Origin: Falciphora oryzae
Lineage: Eukaryota > Ascomycota > Sordariomycetes > Magnaporthales > Magnaporthaceae
DNA: 64,000 bases
Assembly (NCBI GenBank): GCA_000733355.1
Contig: JNVV01000002.1
Coordinates: 1,360,257-1,424,256 of the forward strand
Reading direction: 5' to 3'
Positions 20,744 to 32,357 of this stretch are shown here, piece after piece. Position 1 is the stretch's first letter, and every line of letters begins with the position of its first letter. The notes below the pieces were generated by a model, which was not told the DNA's origin, made no database searches, and saw only the letters and a program-made list of their open reading frames with translations. Position numbers and translations under genes: made by a program.

Positions 20744-21996
20744 TTACCGCCGCTTGGCAGCGGCAGCTTGCATAAACCGACGTTTCCGCTCCTCCTTCTC
20801 TCGCTTGAGTCTTTGCTCCAGTGCTTCCTGCTCGCGGTCCTCGCGGCGGCCAAGAATTTCGGCCTCGCGCTCCTCCTCGTCGATGTCGGATAGACCTGCC
20901 TCCATGTCGGATTCATCCTCCTCCGAAGCGTACCTATACTGGTTTTGCCGGTATCCTGACTCCTCAGGATCGTCCTCATCGTCATCGATAAAATCATCCA
21001 TTTCATCGTATTCGTCGTCGCGGCGACCGCGGCTTCTCGACCCACCGAAGGGAATGTGTCGGCGGTGATCGGAATCATGTCTAGCGCTGTTACCGGCCGA
21101 CACAGCAGAGCCAGAGCCTCGCTTGGATGATGCGCCGGGAGGTGGCCTTGCGGTACCTTGGTATCCCGTTGTGGCGACGGCGGCCTTCTTGGGCTTCTTG
21201 ACTTCCGGAGCTGGGACAGCCTCCTTCTTGCTATTGGCTCCGGGCCTGGATGCTTGAGACCTAGGGCTACGCCCTCTGTCCGTGTTCCGATCGCCATTCT
21301 TGGCAGCAGAGCCGCCGTTCATGCCGCCTCGCTGGCCAGCTGCACTGGGTCTGGCCTGGCCCCTGCCCGTACGCCTAAGATCCTGTGAACCATCCGCCTT
21401 GTTGTCTGCGCGGTCCCGTTTTGGCGGTACTTTGTCAAGTGGTTTGTGTTGTATCTTGCCGACCTGACCCATGCTTTGCTGTGCCTTCACCGCGCGGGCC
21501 ATGATCTCGGCAAATGAACCTTTCTTGGGAGCCGACTTAGCCATGGCAGGACTGTCGGGGGACTGCTGAGAGCTCATTCTCGGGCCCGTGGCTGGCGTCA
21601 GCCGAGGTCGTTGTGGCTGCGATGGCACCGGTCTTGTCGTCCCGTTGCTGGAGCTCAGTCTCGCAGAGTCCGATGCCGGCCGGGGTGCGGACTTCGCCAC
21701 AGACGGGGGAGCTGCGCCATCGCCATTTCGTGGGCCGGGAAGCGAGCGCACATCCATGCTGGAGGTGGTCCGGTGAGACTTTTGCGCGCGGTTCTTAGCA
21801 TCGTCGTCTTCGGCCTTGCGCTTCAAAGGCAGGCTAGTCTTGGACGGGATGGCCGAGGACTTCGGCTTCTCGCCGGTTATCGACGCAAGCAAATCGCCAA
21901 TCTAGATAGCGGAGCAAGCGCGGTCAGTCAACTGTTGCCTTCAAAAGGGCGGTATGGGAGAGTCGAGATTCTCTCTGGGAGCGAACGAACCGGCAT
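20744..21996 (-). CDS. SPT2: SPT2 chromatin protein / histone H3-H4 chaperone
   Basis: Nuclear protein that binds H3-H4 and helps keep nucleosomes in place during transcription. Minus-strand exons are 21996-21991 (ATGCCG only) and 21901-20744, giving 387 residues starting MPIGDLLASITGEKP. The 6-nt first exon is inferred from the MPI-DLLA start common in fungal homologues, with donor GTTCGT and acceptor TCTAG. The middle is disordered and basic, with KKGSFAEIMARAVKAQ and KIQHKPLDKVPPKR. The C-terminus is the conserved SPT2 domain: acidic DEYDEMDDFIDDDED followed by a helical Arg/Lys tract ending RRFMQAAAAKRR. The gene is divergent from RPP2. Confidence 0.88.
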
Positions 21997-23270
21997 TGTG
22001 TCTAGTTGAGGAGAGTGCGCGAGCCCAGCTATGGTGCCCTGAGTGTTCAGAATTTAGGCGATCTGACTGTCGGACATGAGGCAGCTCAGCGTTTGATGGT
22101 GTCTGCCGGGAAGAAGATGCGATTGACTTGAGACGCGAGCCGTCGTTTTCTGTCTCCAGATGTGACCAACACGGCGGCCACCTAGAAGCCTGTGTGATGC
22201 GGCTGAATAGGTGATGGGGATCGACAGGCCGATAGGCACCTGGGCAGGCCGGTTGATAGAGTAGGTAGATGTGTCGGTCGGCCAGTTGCCGGCTTCTGTT
22301 GGGTTGGATTGGATTGGATTGGATTGCGTTGGAACCAGGAGGAAAAGAGGGGAACATGCGTCGCGTTATGCAAACAGACAATCCATCACCTCAAAAGACC
22401 CACCAGACCGTCGCTCATGTTGGTCTTCCATGAAGAAACTGGGAGAGAGAGGGAGCAGGAAGCAAGCAGAGAGGGCGGGCGGCGGGAGAGAAAGGAGAGA
22501 AAAGAAAGCAAGGTTGACGTGCAGTCGAGAAATTCCATGCCCAAAAGCAGCAGTGTGCACGCGGGCAACACCTTGGCCAGCTGAAGTTGGCAGGGACTGG
22601 AAGGCCAGAGGGCCCTTTATCTCCGCCTGCAGGCTTCAAGGCGCGCAGGGTGGGTACCTCCTATTTATGCAAATAACGGGGTGTCTGGTTCTTTTCTGCT
22701 GGCTGGCACTGTGTCTGCCACGGAACCCGCTGCGTGTGAACTTGGCAGACTCGTGGCGGCCCTGGGTGGCGCAGACCACGTTGGAGTTTTGAGTGGAGGC
22801 AGCTGAGCATGCTCAGTTGTCAGGGTACCCACGCTCGCGCCGGGCACCACACAGGGTGCCAGACTAGGGAGCCACGGAGCGGTGGCGCATGTCGTCGGCC
22901 TGGCTCATAGGTGGGGGCTCTCAATCCGAGCTCGGGCGTTCAGCGGGCGGGGCCTGCACGATGGGAAGACACCCTAAGTACACGTGACCTGGCCGCATGG
23001 GGAAAAAATATAGCCCGCACAAATACCTGTCGCAACTTTTGCACCCCCGCCTTTGGATTCTTGACACAACCTTACGCAAATTCGCAACATCGCCAACTTT
23101 CCAGGACTCGAAGAATCAGTCTCCGGAAACGGTTAAATCGATTGATATCTCGTGTTCTCAGACCTCCTGTCAGTCCTCTTCCTCGACGGCTCCGAAGAAA
23201 GCTTTGCGACAGGCGCGGGGGGCCGCACCGAGCTAATATTTGCGCACCTGAACAGCATCAATACAACAAA
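21997..23270. promoter_or_regulatory. Divergent promoter region of SPT2 and RPP2
   Basis: 1.27 kb between start codons. It holds a short GGATT tandem repeat (22306-22325), purine-rich DNA near 22,440-22,510 and a CACGTG E-box at about 22,981-22,986, upstream of the RPP2 leader. No gene seen. Confidence 0.45.
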
Positions 23271-23767
23271 ATGAAGCACCTTGCGGCGTACCTTCTTCTT
23301 GGGCTTGGCGGCAACGCCTCGCCCTCCGCCAGCGACATCAAGTCTGTCCTCGAGTCCGTTGGTATCGAGGCCGATGATGAGCGCCTGGACAAGCTGATCT
23401 CCGAGCTGGAGGGCAAGGACATCAACGAGGTAAGGCCTGTGGCTCCTGATTTCGTCGCGGGGCTAAATCAAGTTTGCGTGTCATTTTTGCTAACTGGATT
23501 CTCCTCGGTAGCTGATCGCTGAGGGCTCGTCCAAGCTTGCGTCCGTCCCGTCTGGCGGTGCCGGTGGTGGTGGTGCTGCTGGCGGCGGTGGCGGCGGTGC
23601 CGCCGCCGAGGCCCCCAAGGAGGAGGAGAAGGAGGAGGGTATGTTGTGCACGCCCCCCAAGACCCCCGGGACAAGCGATCCCTCACTTGAAGCCCTACTA
23701 ACCATCTTCGTCATCTTTAGAGAAGGAGGAATCCGACGAGGACATGGGCTTCGGTCTCTTCGACTAA
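23271..23767 (+). CDS. RPP2: 60S acidic ribosomal protein P2
   Basis: Stalk protein of the large ribosomal subunit; P1/P2 dimers recruit elongation factors. Exons 23271-23429, 23512-23638 and 23721-23767 give 110 residues, the usual length. The N-terminal helical dimerisation domain runs [15 protein letters not shown] to about residue 57 (LIAEGSSKL). An Ala/Gly-rich hinge with nine glycines in a near-continuous run follows, then the acidic KEEEKEE segment, and the invariant tail [12 protein letters not shown], which contacts elongation factors. The second intron splits the Glu-rich segment. This is the only gene here with a strongly biased, highly expressed look. Confidence 0.97.
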
Positions 23768-25300
23768 ACTCGCCAAATCGTCGACCCGGCCCCGCGGCTT
23801 TCGGCTTCGAAATTGGGGGAACACAAGCCTCGACTAGGGATTGGACAGACACGGCCGCATACTCGCGGAGCCGACTCAGAGGATCGGATGCTCGCCGTGT
23901 CGCTTCCGACATGATGATAAATCTTACTCAGTTGTTTGGTCGACAGATAGGCAGCCCACCCATATTCATCCAATCCAACTTGGTTTCTCACCCACCATTG
24001 GAGCTGCAGCTGTTCAAGGCGAGGGGTGTCTTCAGAGGCAGCACGTGATTTGCATCCCGCCACTATCCACTTCCTTCCCGCAGGCTGACGGCCTCGCTGG
24101 CTTGGATGATGCGATGCAAAGAGGCTTCCGCCAAAGTCATTCCCATTTTATCCGTGAATGCAACGTGAAAGGTTCACGGCGTGAACGAGATTGGTACGCA
24201 CCGTCACTCGAAACTTGACATGTGCCCAGTGTGGAACAAGCGTATCTATCTTTTAGGCGCCTGCAGAGGAAAGTGAACAGTCGCCTTTGGCGGTGTCGAC
24301 GTTAAATGTCTCTCCACCCGTTTTGGCACGACGATTTCTACACCGATACGACCCGTAGGATCGGCCACCATAAATGCCTTCCAGGGACCCGTTGATTGAA
24401 ACTGGCGAGCGTTGGTGACGTGGTGATGAAGCGGTAATTGTGACTGTTTCGAGCGGGTTGGCGAAGTTGGTGGCCGTCCGTTGCTGCTGGAAACCAGAAA
24501 GAACTTATTCGCCATCAAAGGAACTCATAAGGGCGAGAGGTGAGAAAAAAAAATTAGCAACTTATATGGATCGGGGCGTTGCGGATTGTTCGAGTAGTGG
24601 GGCAATTCGATTGTGTTTCTATGCCGCTCGGCGTCAGCCGAATGAACAGTGTGCATCTCTGGACGTCAACCTCGCTTCCGCCGACAAGTTTCGGCATGGA
24701 AAAATCGGGTGGGTGACGCGCTGCAGTGCATGCAGACGAGAAGGGGGTTGAAAAAAAAAAAGAAAAAAAAAAATCAGCCCCATCCGATTGGCTGCCACAC
24801 GCGCTTCTCCGGTAAATGCAGATGCAAGGGTTCGCGTCCCAGAAGCCCAGACGTTGGCGGTTGCTCCCAGCAACGGGGGTGCAGATTTGATTGGTGCATT
24901 TTTGATGGGGCCCCATTGCCGCGACCTGCGTCAATGGAAGCTGCATCTTGTAATCAACCCCGACGGCCTCCTGACCTGGGGTGTTCCTCTGGTTTATGGC
25001 GTCGATTTCAATCCCGAGTCCTGCTCCTCGCCGTCACGCGTTGTTTCGATACCCGACGCCGAAGCAGAGGGGTCCGTACCAACAAAGCCAACCCCATTGA
25101 CGACTTCGCCAGGGCTTGCTTCGACCCTTTGAACCAGTTTGCATCCAACGCGTCTTCTCGTCACGTCAACCTCCGAAACCCGACCCCATGGTCGGGTTTT
25201 GTTTACAACCACTGACCCAAACAACCAGCTCTCCCTCCGTCTTGCGGCCATTCCATAATTATCTTATTTTTCTTGGCCACCACTCCAGGCCCATATTTCA
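23768..25300. other. Intergenic region between RPP2 and MPS1, no gene seen
   Basis: 1.5 kb between two rightward genes. It includes a split poly(A) tract (A11-G-A11) at 24751-24773 and no conserved coding frame. It should contain the RPP2 3' end and MPS1 promoter. Confidence 0.5.
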
Positions 25301-28076
25301 ATGGCCACCACGTCGCCAACGCCGATGGGCACAGGGAGCCAGTACTCTATGGGCAGGAGGACATCTGCCAGGCAGGCGCTTAGGAGACCACCGTCACGAT
25401 CGCAACTAGGCCGGGCCGAGTTGAATGCTCCCGTAGGCAACGCCAACTCCCAGGTCCCACAGTCTCGACACTTCTCGAATCTCAACGACAGCTCCGACGA
25501 TGAGATCCCTGTGCCTATGAAGCTCAGCGCTCTCACCAAGGCCCTACTTGGCGATGGCGGTTCCTCTGCCGCCCACCGGACCGCCGCGGCCCCGCCCCCT
25601 TCCGGTCCTGCCGCATCTGCCACTCGCAAGAGAGTTGCGCTGAGCAGGTCTACGTCAGTCGCCTTGGAGAATAGGGGCAACGAGGGTGATGCGCGACGCC
25701 ACGTCCGAGCAGGCAGCGCCCAGCTCACATCGTCGCCAAACCGTGGGGCTGGAGATAGCTCCGTGCCCCGGAAAAGAGTGATCCGGTTGAGCACTACTAA
25801 CACGACTCCCGGTGGATCGAGCCTGCAAACGCGCCTTCGGAGGTCGACCTCGACTCAACGCAAGAGGCCAGCAAGTAGGGACAGGAGCGTCGAGAGGAAT
25901 ACGACAAACGACCCACAACCAAGTTCCAACCCGGAGCCTCCTGCAGGCCCCGATCCCGGCGCGAACATAAACACTCCCTCGAACGGCCCACGCCGAGTTC
26001 ACGTCATCACCGGGTCTTCTGGCACTCGGGGAGCCACAAGTTCTGGCTCCGCTGGGACCTTCTCCAAGCCTCTCGGCACAGGCGCACATAGTGACCACGA
26101 AGATCCAGAAGAACCACAGACGGGCGTCAGGCCACGCTCTTCTCTAACTCAGGGCAGCGCCTCGCGATACGGTACGAGCAATGGGAGGAAAGTAGAGGAC
26201 GGCGCCGCCCCGCAGAGCTCCATGCGCATCAAGCGGATTGGAAAGGTCCCCGGGAGCTTTCTCAGTGGCCCTGCCCGCCGGGGCAGAAGGCGGCAGAGCG
26301 AGGAAGAGAACAGCCCGGCGGAAGAGGACGGGGAAGGCATCGAGGGAAACCTTGGATCTGTCCAAGAGCCTGGAGATCTAGCCCCGTCGCAGTCCGACGC
26401 TGCGCCCGCCTCGTCATTGTTCTACCCTACCAGCTACAGAGAGCTCGCTGCCGCATCCGGGAGTCCTGTCAGCATCAAGGATCCGGGCAGGGCTACGCTG
26501 AGGACAAAACCATCCTTGGCGGGGATGGACTCCAGTCGTGAAAAGGACATCAAGCGCACGGCTGCCTTGGACCAGAGTGATAGCCCGCCGCCATATGCCG
26601 TTCCTTCGACTGCCGATCAGGAGAACGCAGTCGCGGCAGTCCTCGGCAGGTCAAGAGGCATGGCAGTGCAGAATCCGATCCAAGACAAGTTGTTGCCCAA
26701 AGACGTACTCCAAGCCTCCCTTGCCATGTCCCCCGCAGAGCGCAAGGCCCTCGGGCAGATAAGCCGAAATACCCCCCACCGACCGGCTCCCCCGCCGCCT
26801 CCGCCCAAGATGAGCGTGCTAGACGCCGCAACGGCCACGGCCGGAGCTGCGACAACCGCACAGGCCAGCAAGAAGCTGCGTGTTCTTCTCAAGGTCAACG
26901 GCAGGGCATACCATAGACTCGACTGCATCGGTCGAGGAGGCAGCGCAAAGGTTTACCGGGTCACGGCCGAGAACGGCAAGATGTTTGCCCTGAAGCGCGT
27001 TTCGCTCGAGAACGCCGACACGAGCGCCGTGAAGGGATTCCTGGGCGAGATTGAGCTTCTGAGGCGGCTCTCAGGGGTTGATCGGGTGATTCAGATGTAC
27101 GACTCGGAACTGAACCAGGAGAAGCAGATGCTGAGTGTGGTAAGTTCACCTCATCGATGACGAGGCATTGCTTCTTCTGTTGATTTTCCCTCCTCTCTTC
27201 ACCTACAACGTGTCTCTAACTTTGGTATTCATGCAGCTCATGGAGATGGGCGAACTTGACCTCGGGGACCTGCTTAAGTCGAGGCACACCCAGGAGGAAT
27301 ACAAGCTCGACCCCGTCTTCGTCCGGTTCTGCTGGAAGGAGATGCTTGAGTGTCTTCAGGCCGTTCACCGCTGCGACATTGTCCATTCGGATCTCAAGCC
27401 GGCAAACTTCGTCATGGTCAAGGGGCGACTAAAGCTGATCGACTTTGGCATTGCCGGAGCCATCCAGACAGACGAGACGGTCAATGTGCACAGAGAGAAC
27501 CAGATCGGCACCCCAAACTACATGTCGCCCGAGTCTCTCATGGACTCGCAGCATTACGCTGCCACCGCGGCCAACAACGGACGCCCCGACCGCTCTCATG
27601 GCCGCGCCAAGCTTATGAAGATCGGCAAGCCCAGTGATGTATGGAGTCTCGGCTGCATCCTTTACCAGCTTGTCTACGGCACCCCCCCCTTTGGTCACAT
27701 CCCCAACCAGCTGGCACGCTGTCAGGCCATCATCGCTTGGGACCACAAGATCACCTTTCACGAGAAGGGGGCCGGCGGCGTCCTTGTTCCTCCATCCCTT
27801 ATTCACACCATGAAGAATTGTCTGGTCCGCGACCAGCAGTTCCGGCCAACTTGCGATCAGCTCCTAGCGGACCAGGATCCCTTCCTCTATCCCCAAGAGT
27901 TCGACATGGATCGGATTGTGCCCGTGACCGAGGAACTGCTGGCTCGTGTTATCCACAGCGTCGTGGCACGGTGTCGCGAGAGGATGCCGACAGATGGGGA
28001 ACTCATGTCGGCATGGCCTGCAGCATACTGGTCATCAGTGAAAAGAAGTCTTGCGGCCAAGGATCCGAGGCCATGA
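25301..28076 (+). CDS. MPS1: MPS1/TTK-type dual-specificity spindle checkpoint kinase
   Basis: Kinetochore kinase that starts the spindle assembly checkpoint and, in yeast, spindle pole duplication. Exons 25301-27139 and 27237-28076 give 892 residues. Residues 1 to about 530 are disordered and Ser/Pro/Arg-rich, with a polyproline run near 490. The kinase domain starts near 540: GRGGSAKVYRV (P-loop), FALKRV (catalytic Lys), IVHSDLKPANF (HSD in place of HRD, usual for MPS1), KLIDFGIAG (DFG), QIGTPNYMSPESL (activation segment and APE equivalent) and SDVWSLGCILYQLVYG. The C-terminus ends soon after DPFLYPQEFD. The single intron (97 nt) falls in the domain between LSV and LMEMGELDL. Start ATG follows the first in-frame position with good context. 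Confidence 0.92.
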
Positions 28077-28814
28077 TGCCATTCGGATACAATAGGAAAA
28101 TAGACTGGCATGGTTGATTTGGAGCTTGCCGTGGCTTAGATTTTGAGGCAGGCTTCCATGGGCAGCGCTTGCCTGCGTGTCTCTTTCCCTCCCTTTTAAT
28201 CATTTTCATCCCTCTTCTTTTTTCTATCGCTTTCCTGTCCAACTCATAATGATATTTTGATTCTTCCAATGCAGTCTCATCTCAATTATGAACCGAACTG
28301 AAAAGTTTACTCTCTTCAATATCCTCGTCCTGTTGAATATTAGTGTCATGCTCGAACACGCACCCCTCTCTGACGCGCAAAGGGGCTGTAATTTCGTCGT
28401 TGGTACTATCCTCCGCTACGCTCCTCGCTCTGCGAGTAATATTCGTGCTTCATTCCCCAGTCGCGCTCTAGTTTTAAAGAGGCATCCTGCTGGTTCTTCG
28501 CATATCGACCAGGCCTAAATTGTGGTTCAAATATCACCTGGCCAGCATGACGCAAGCCAGGCATCGTACCATGTGGAATGAAGGCCGTGTCGCTACATCA
28601 AATAAGACGATTGTATAATACAAGGTATCAAGCGACATATGTTCTACGTCTCTCTCCCTATTCCCCGCTCTACCTTTTCTTTTTTTTCCTTTCCTCTTTC
28701 ATGCTCGGGCTGTGCCTGCTCCTCCTAATAGACCCGGCCCCTCCAGAGCCAAGACGCAATGGAACCAACCACGGCAGAGCCCACATCTCGCCGGCCTCGG
28801 CGACCCAGCCCAGA
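28077..28814. other. Convergent 3' flanks of MPS1 and bL21m
   Basis: 738 bp, T-rich in parts, with no gene seen. Confidence 0.5.
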
Positions 28815-29525
28815 TCAGCTCACCGAGGCTGCCTCGGCCGTGTCTGGGGTAATGATCTTGAGCTCCGAGATCCTCAATACGGTGTACTTGTGTTTGCTCT
28901 TGACGGTCTTGGTCTTGCGTTCGCGCCGCTTCTTTTTTATCTTGAGGCGGACCGGCTCGCTATCGGTGCCGATAATGACGGCGCGGCACTCAAAGAGCCC
29001 TTGGTTGATCCAGGGATTGCCTTTCAGGGTGAAATCCCGTGAGCCAATGACGCTTGCCCGGTCGAATCGGAGTACGTCTCCCGGAAGGACACCGGGCATC
29101 TTGAATGGCAGGCGGATCGAGTCGCCAAGCGTGACGAGGTATGGCTTGCCGTGGATGTGGAGGGTGATGTAGTGTGATGGCTGCACTGCCAGGAGAGGTA
29201 GCAGTGCGGCCACAGATGCATCTGAAGTGGTCGAGGGGACAGCCGCCGTCGGACCTGCTCCTTGCGGTACGGATAGGGCCGATTTGGTATTTGGTGACGG
29301 GGACGACAAGGTGGACGGCGCTGTCGGAGAGAGGAAAGGCGATTGGCCCGCGGGCAGCGGCTCGACAATGGGGGCTGATGAGTTGAACCTCCTCGCTGGG
29401 ATCGCGCAAGCACAAGCCAGCGCACCAGGCGATGGTGGTGTCACCACGGCTCTCGCAATTGAGGGCTGCAGGCGCCCAAAGCAGCGCCCGACAAGGCTCA
29501 ACATATCAGAGAAGGCGGGAAGCAA
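28815..29525 (-). CDS. MRPL49: Mitochondrial large ribosomal subunit protein bL21m
   Basis: Structural protein of the mitochondrial large subunit, homologue of bacterial L21 and yeast Mrpl49. Unspliced, 236 residues. An Arg/Ser/Ala-rich N-terminal region (for example RCFGRLQPSIARAV and ARRFNSSAP) looks like a mitochondrial presequence. The L21 beta-barrel core begins HYITLHIHGKPYLVTLGDSIRLPF and continues through PGDVLRFDRASVIGSRDFTLKG. KIKKKRRERKTKTVKSKHKYTVLRISEL is the conserved basic L21 C-terminal signature (28 residues, central part KKRRERKTKT). A second Met at residue 8 (MLSLVGRC) is an alternative start. Confidence 0.9.
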   Translation of the reverse strand: MLPAFSDMLSLVGRCFGRLQPSIARAVVTPPSPGALACACAIPARRFNSSAPIVEPLPAGQSPFLSPTAPSTLSSPSPNTKSALSVPQGAGPTAAVPSTTSDASVAALLPLLAVQPSHYITLHIHGKPYLVTLGDSIRLPFKMPGVLPGDVLRFDRASVIGSRDFTLKGNPWINQGLFECRAVIIGTDSEPVRLKIKKKRRERKTKTVKSKHKYTVLRISELKIITPDTAEAASVS

Positions 29526-31541
29526 AAGAAGTTGTGTTGAGAATCACCCCGCGCGCAGGATGTGCCAGGCGGAGCGATGGTGCAGCGCGAACGAGGCTGC
29601 TCGTGTAAATTGGACTCTTTTTTTTCCCTGCCCTCCATTGCACAAGCAGTCCGGATAAAGTTAGCTCATATTTCATATCGTGCACTGGGGCTCGGCCAAT
29701 CATCGTTGAATGGTGGAGTCTGTATGTGGTCAAGCAAATGCGGGACGGGAATGGGAACTGGAGAACTTCCCTCACATTATCACCGCGATAGGCAAAGGCA
29801 CGACTGGGTGGAACTATCTCACAATCACATAGATATCGCAAGCACCAAACGACGATAAATAGGCTCGATAGGTCAGGCAGAGAGGTACACATCCATATGT
29901 AAATTGTGCAAGCCTGGCGGCCCAACCGCCCTCGGTACTACTCCCTAGCATCCTTTGGGTACCTGGGGGGTGGGACTGGGTGGCGTTGATAAGCGGCGAG
30001 GCCGTCAAACGTGGCAAGGAGCCATCGAGCTACCCGTTCACCGCACTTATCTGCTGGCGCCCGGAGAAGTCCGTCAAAATCGTGGTGGCAATAATTCGCG
30101 ACCTTATTGTCTCGGCTCGATGGATATGTGCGATGCACTGGCTCTACCATGCCCACCCACCACTTGCTCCTTTGGATTTGCTTTCATTAGATTTGAAAGA
30201 AATTTGGCAGTGGGTGATACTAAGTAGGCTTTGCTTCGCTCAAATTGCCTCGGCTGGAAGCGCGCTGTGACACTCGACACAGCCGTCCACATGATCCAGG
30301 CATGTGCAAGGTTTAGAGCCCCAGGGATGTTTGTGTTTTGCCGCAAGCACTGGCGCAGATCATCGAGATAGAAAGAAGGGGGCGTCGGGAAGGGTGCCGG
30401 GGGGACAAATCTGGAGAACATGGAACGGACAGTTCGATAATCCTTGAAGTAGATGATCATCGGTGACGCGTATACCTAGGTCGGCAGACAGGTCAGAGAG
30501 ATAGGGACGGATACGTGTCTAGGTGCTAATACGTCGGTAGTACAGCCATGAGACGACAAGCTTGTTCAGTCCACCCTAACCTTGCTCCCTATTGTTCATC
30601 GTTCGTGCTTGGTCGGACGGCCGACGGGTGGATCCTAGGGGAAAACATTGCGGACACCCAATTCTTGGCCTGGCCTTGGCCGGCTTGAACAGTAAACACC
30701 GGCAGCACGGAGGAGCAATAACACATACGAATCGCAGACAGGAGGCCAAACAATACGAGTAGCTGGTCGAGTAGCGACCTCATCCGCCCAGAGAGAGATC
30801 AGACGTGGTAGGCATTTCGCGCATATGGACTAGCGAGCAGGAAATCATTTCGTGAACGACAACACGACGGCGACTTCCATGGGCAGGTCCGGGGCCAATG
30901 GTCCATATCTGCAGGTGTTTCTGGTAGGCATCAGGGGTTCGGCATCTCCCCCGCCGCGCGCGGCCAATCAGCAAGCTCCGCTTCGTTGCAGCGAGCTCCA
31001 GATCCATCCCACCTTCCCGCACACCAGCAGTCGCATCGTAGGTTTGGGCTGCATCCCTGGTTGGTCGCTGTTGCCCGTTCCGGGCCGGTGGAAGCTGCCT
31101 CAACGGCGTTATTACCCGCCGAGTCCTCTCCACCTGCTCAGCGAGTACAAACAGTGCCGACCTGCTTTCCTGCCCGCCCTGCATCGCATCGTCACTTGCG
31201 CCTCGTCCTTTTTGAAAAACAAACAAATTTCCCCCTCCCCTCGTGTTCGCTCCCACTCCAGCAACCACTAGGCATTTTTTTTCTTTTTCTGTTTCTTGGA
31301 GAAATAAGACAACGATTAAGTCTTTGTCTTTGGAACAACATTTTTGGACGTTCCATTTTAACACCATTCAGCATCACCATCCCGCCATCAGCTGCAGGAG
31401 CCGCAGCGCCCAGGTCATCCGGTATTGGTATCTCAGAGGGCAGAAAGGAGAGAAAGAAGCTGAAAGAGAGGGCCAAAGAGCGAGCAAGCCCCTGTATCGC
31501 AGCCAATTGCATCACTTCGTCGTCCATTCATCTCTCTCACA
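29526..31541. promoter_or_regulatory. Divergent intergenic region, bL21m and DUF7707 gene
   Basis: 2.0 kb between start codons. It contains a TACCTAGG half-palindrome at about 30,473-30,480 and C/T-rich DNA just before the rightward start. Several unconserved open frames run through it; no gene is supported. Confidence 0.45.
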
Positions 31542-32357
31542 ATGGTCCGCGCAACTCTTGTCTTGGCACTGTCGGCCGTCGCGCCGCTGGCTGCTGCCCA
31601 GTCGATCCAGGTTCCTCCGCTGCCCTTCAACCTCACCTTCAAGCCGGACCTGAACAAGGTCCCGGCGGACAAGCGATGTGCGTGTGCTCCCCTGACCCCA
31701 AATTGCCGTCCATGCGTGCGCTTCCCGTGCTGACCTTCCACAGCCGACTGGTGCAATGGCGAGCGTGCCGTCTGCGACACTCTGTGCGGCGCTCCAAACA
31801 CATACCCCACCAAGAACGACTGCGAACCCGTGAGTCTTTCCCCCTCCCACTCAATGCGCGCGCACCCGTTTCTGACCTATCTGGCGCGCGTCTAGTCAAC
31901 TCTCCAGTACGCCTGTACCTGCCAGAACGGTTCCGCCCCAGGACTTCAGTACTACCAGAACAGTCTTCCGACGGTAGGTGTCCCTTCCCATTTGGCCACT
32001 TGTTTGCCGGCGGCGTGTGTGGTCTTGGTTGCTGAGCCTAGGCAATCCATAAACCCATAGTTCATCTGCGAAGAGGCCTATAACCAGTGCATTGCCGCCA
32101 GTGTGGGCGACAGAACAGGCCAGGACAAGTGCACCAAGGATGTCAGAAGCCTCTGCGGAACCCAGGCTGCCAAGGCTGGTAGCGGGGGCGCCACCACTTC
32201 CTCCTCGGCACCCGCTCCCCCTGCGACGCAGACGGGCTCCACCACCGCACCCTCGACCACCCCGCGGCCCAACGACGCCGCCGTCGTGAACCAGCTGTCG
32301 ACTTTCGCGAGTGTCGCCGTCGCCGCGGCCGCGCTTCTGGGTGCCTATGCCCTGTAA
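31542..32357 (+). CDS. DUF7707-type secreted cysteine-rich GPI-anchored protein
   Basis: Cell-surface protein of unknown biochemical role in the DUF7707 family of ascomycetes. Exons 31542-31677, 31744-31829, 31896-31973 and 32061-32357 give 198 residues. Residues 1 to about 19 form a signal peptide (MVRATLVLALSAVAPLAAAQ). The mature core has ten cysteines, beginning DWCNGERAVCDTLC, with CTCQNGSAPGLQYYQNSLPT and FICEEAYNQC. A Thr/Ser/Pro-rich stalk follows (about 150-175), then a hydrophobic tail ASVAVAAAALLGAYAL typical of a GPI signal. All three introns fall inside the cysteine core, and splicing restores the regular cysteine spacing. The Cys pattern differs from classical CFEM. Confidence 0.82.

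Noticed and set aside
30986..32035. 349-residue plus-strand frame over the DUF7707 gene
   Set aside because: It runs through the promoter, exons and introns of the spliced cysteine-rich gene in the wrong frame.
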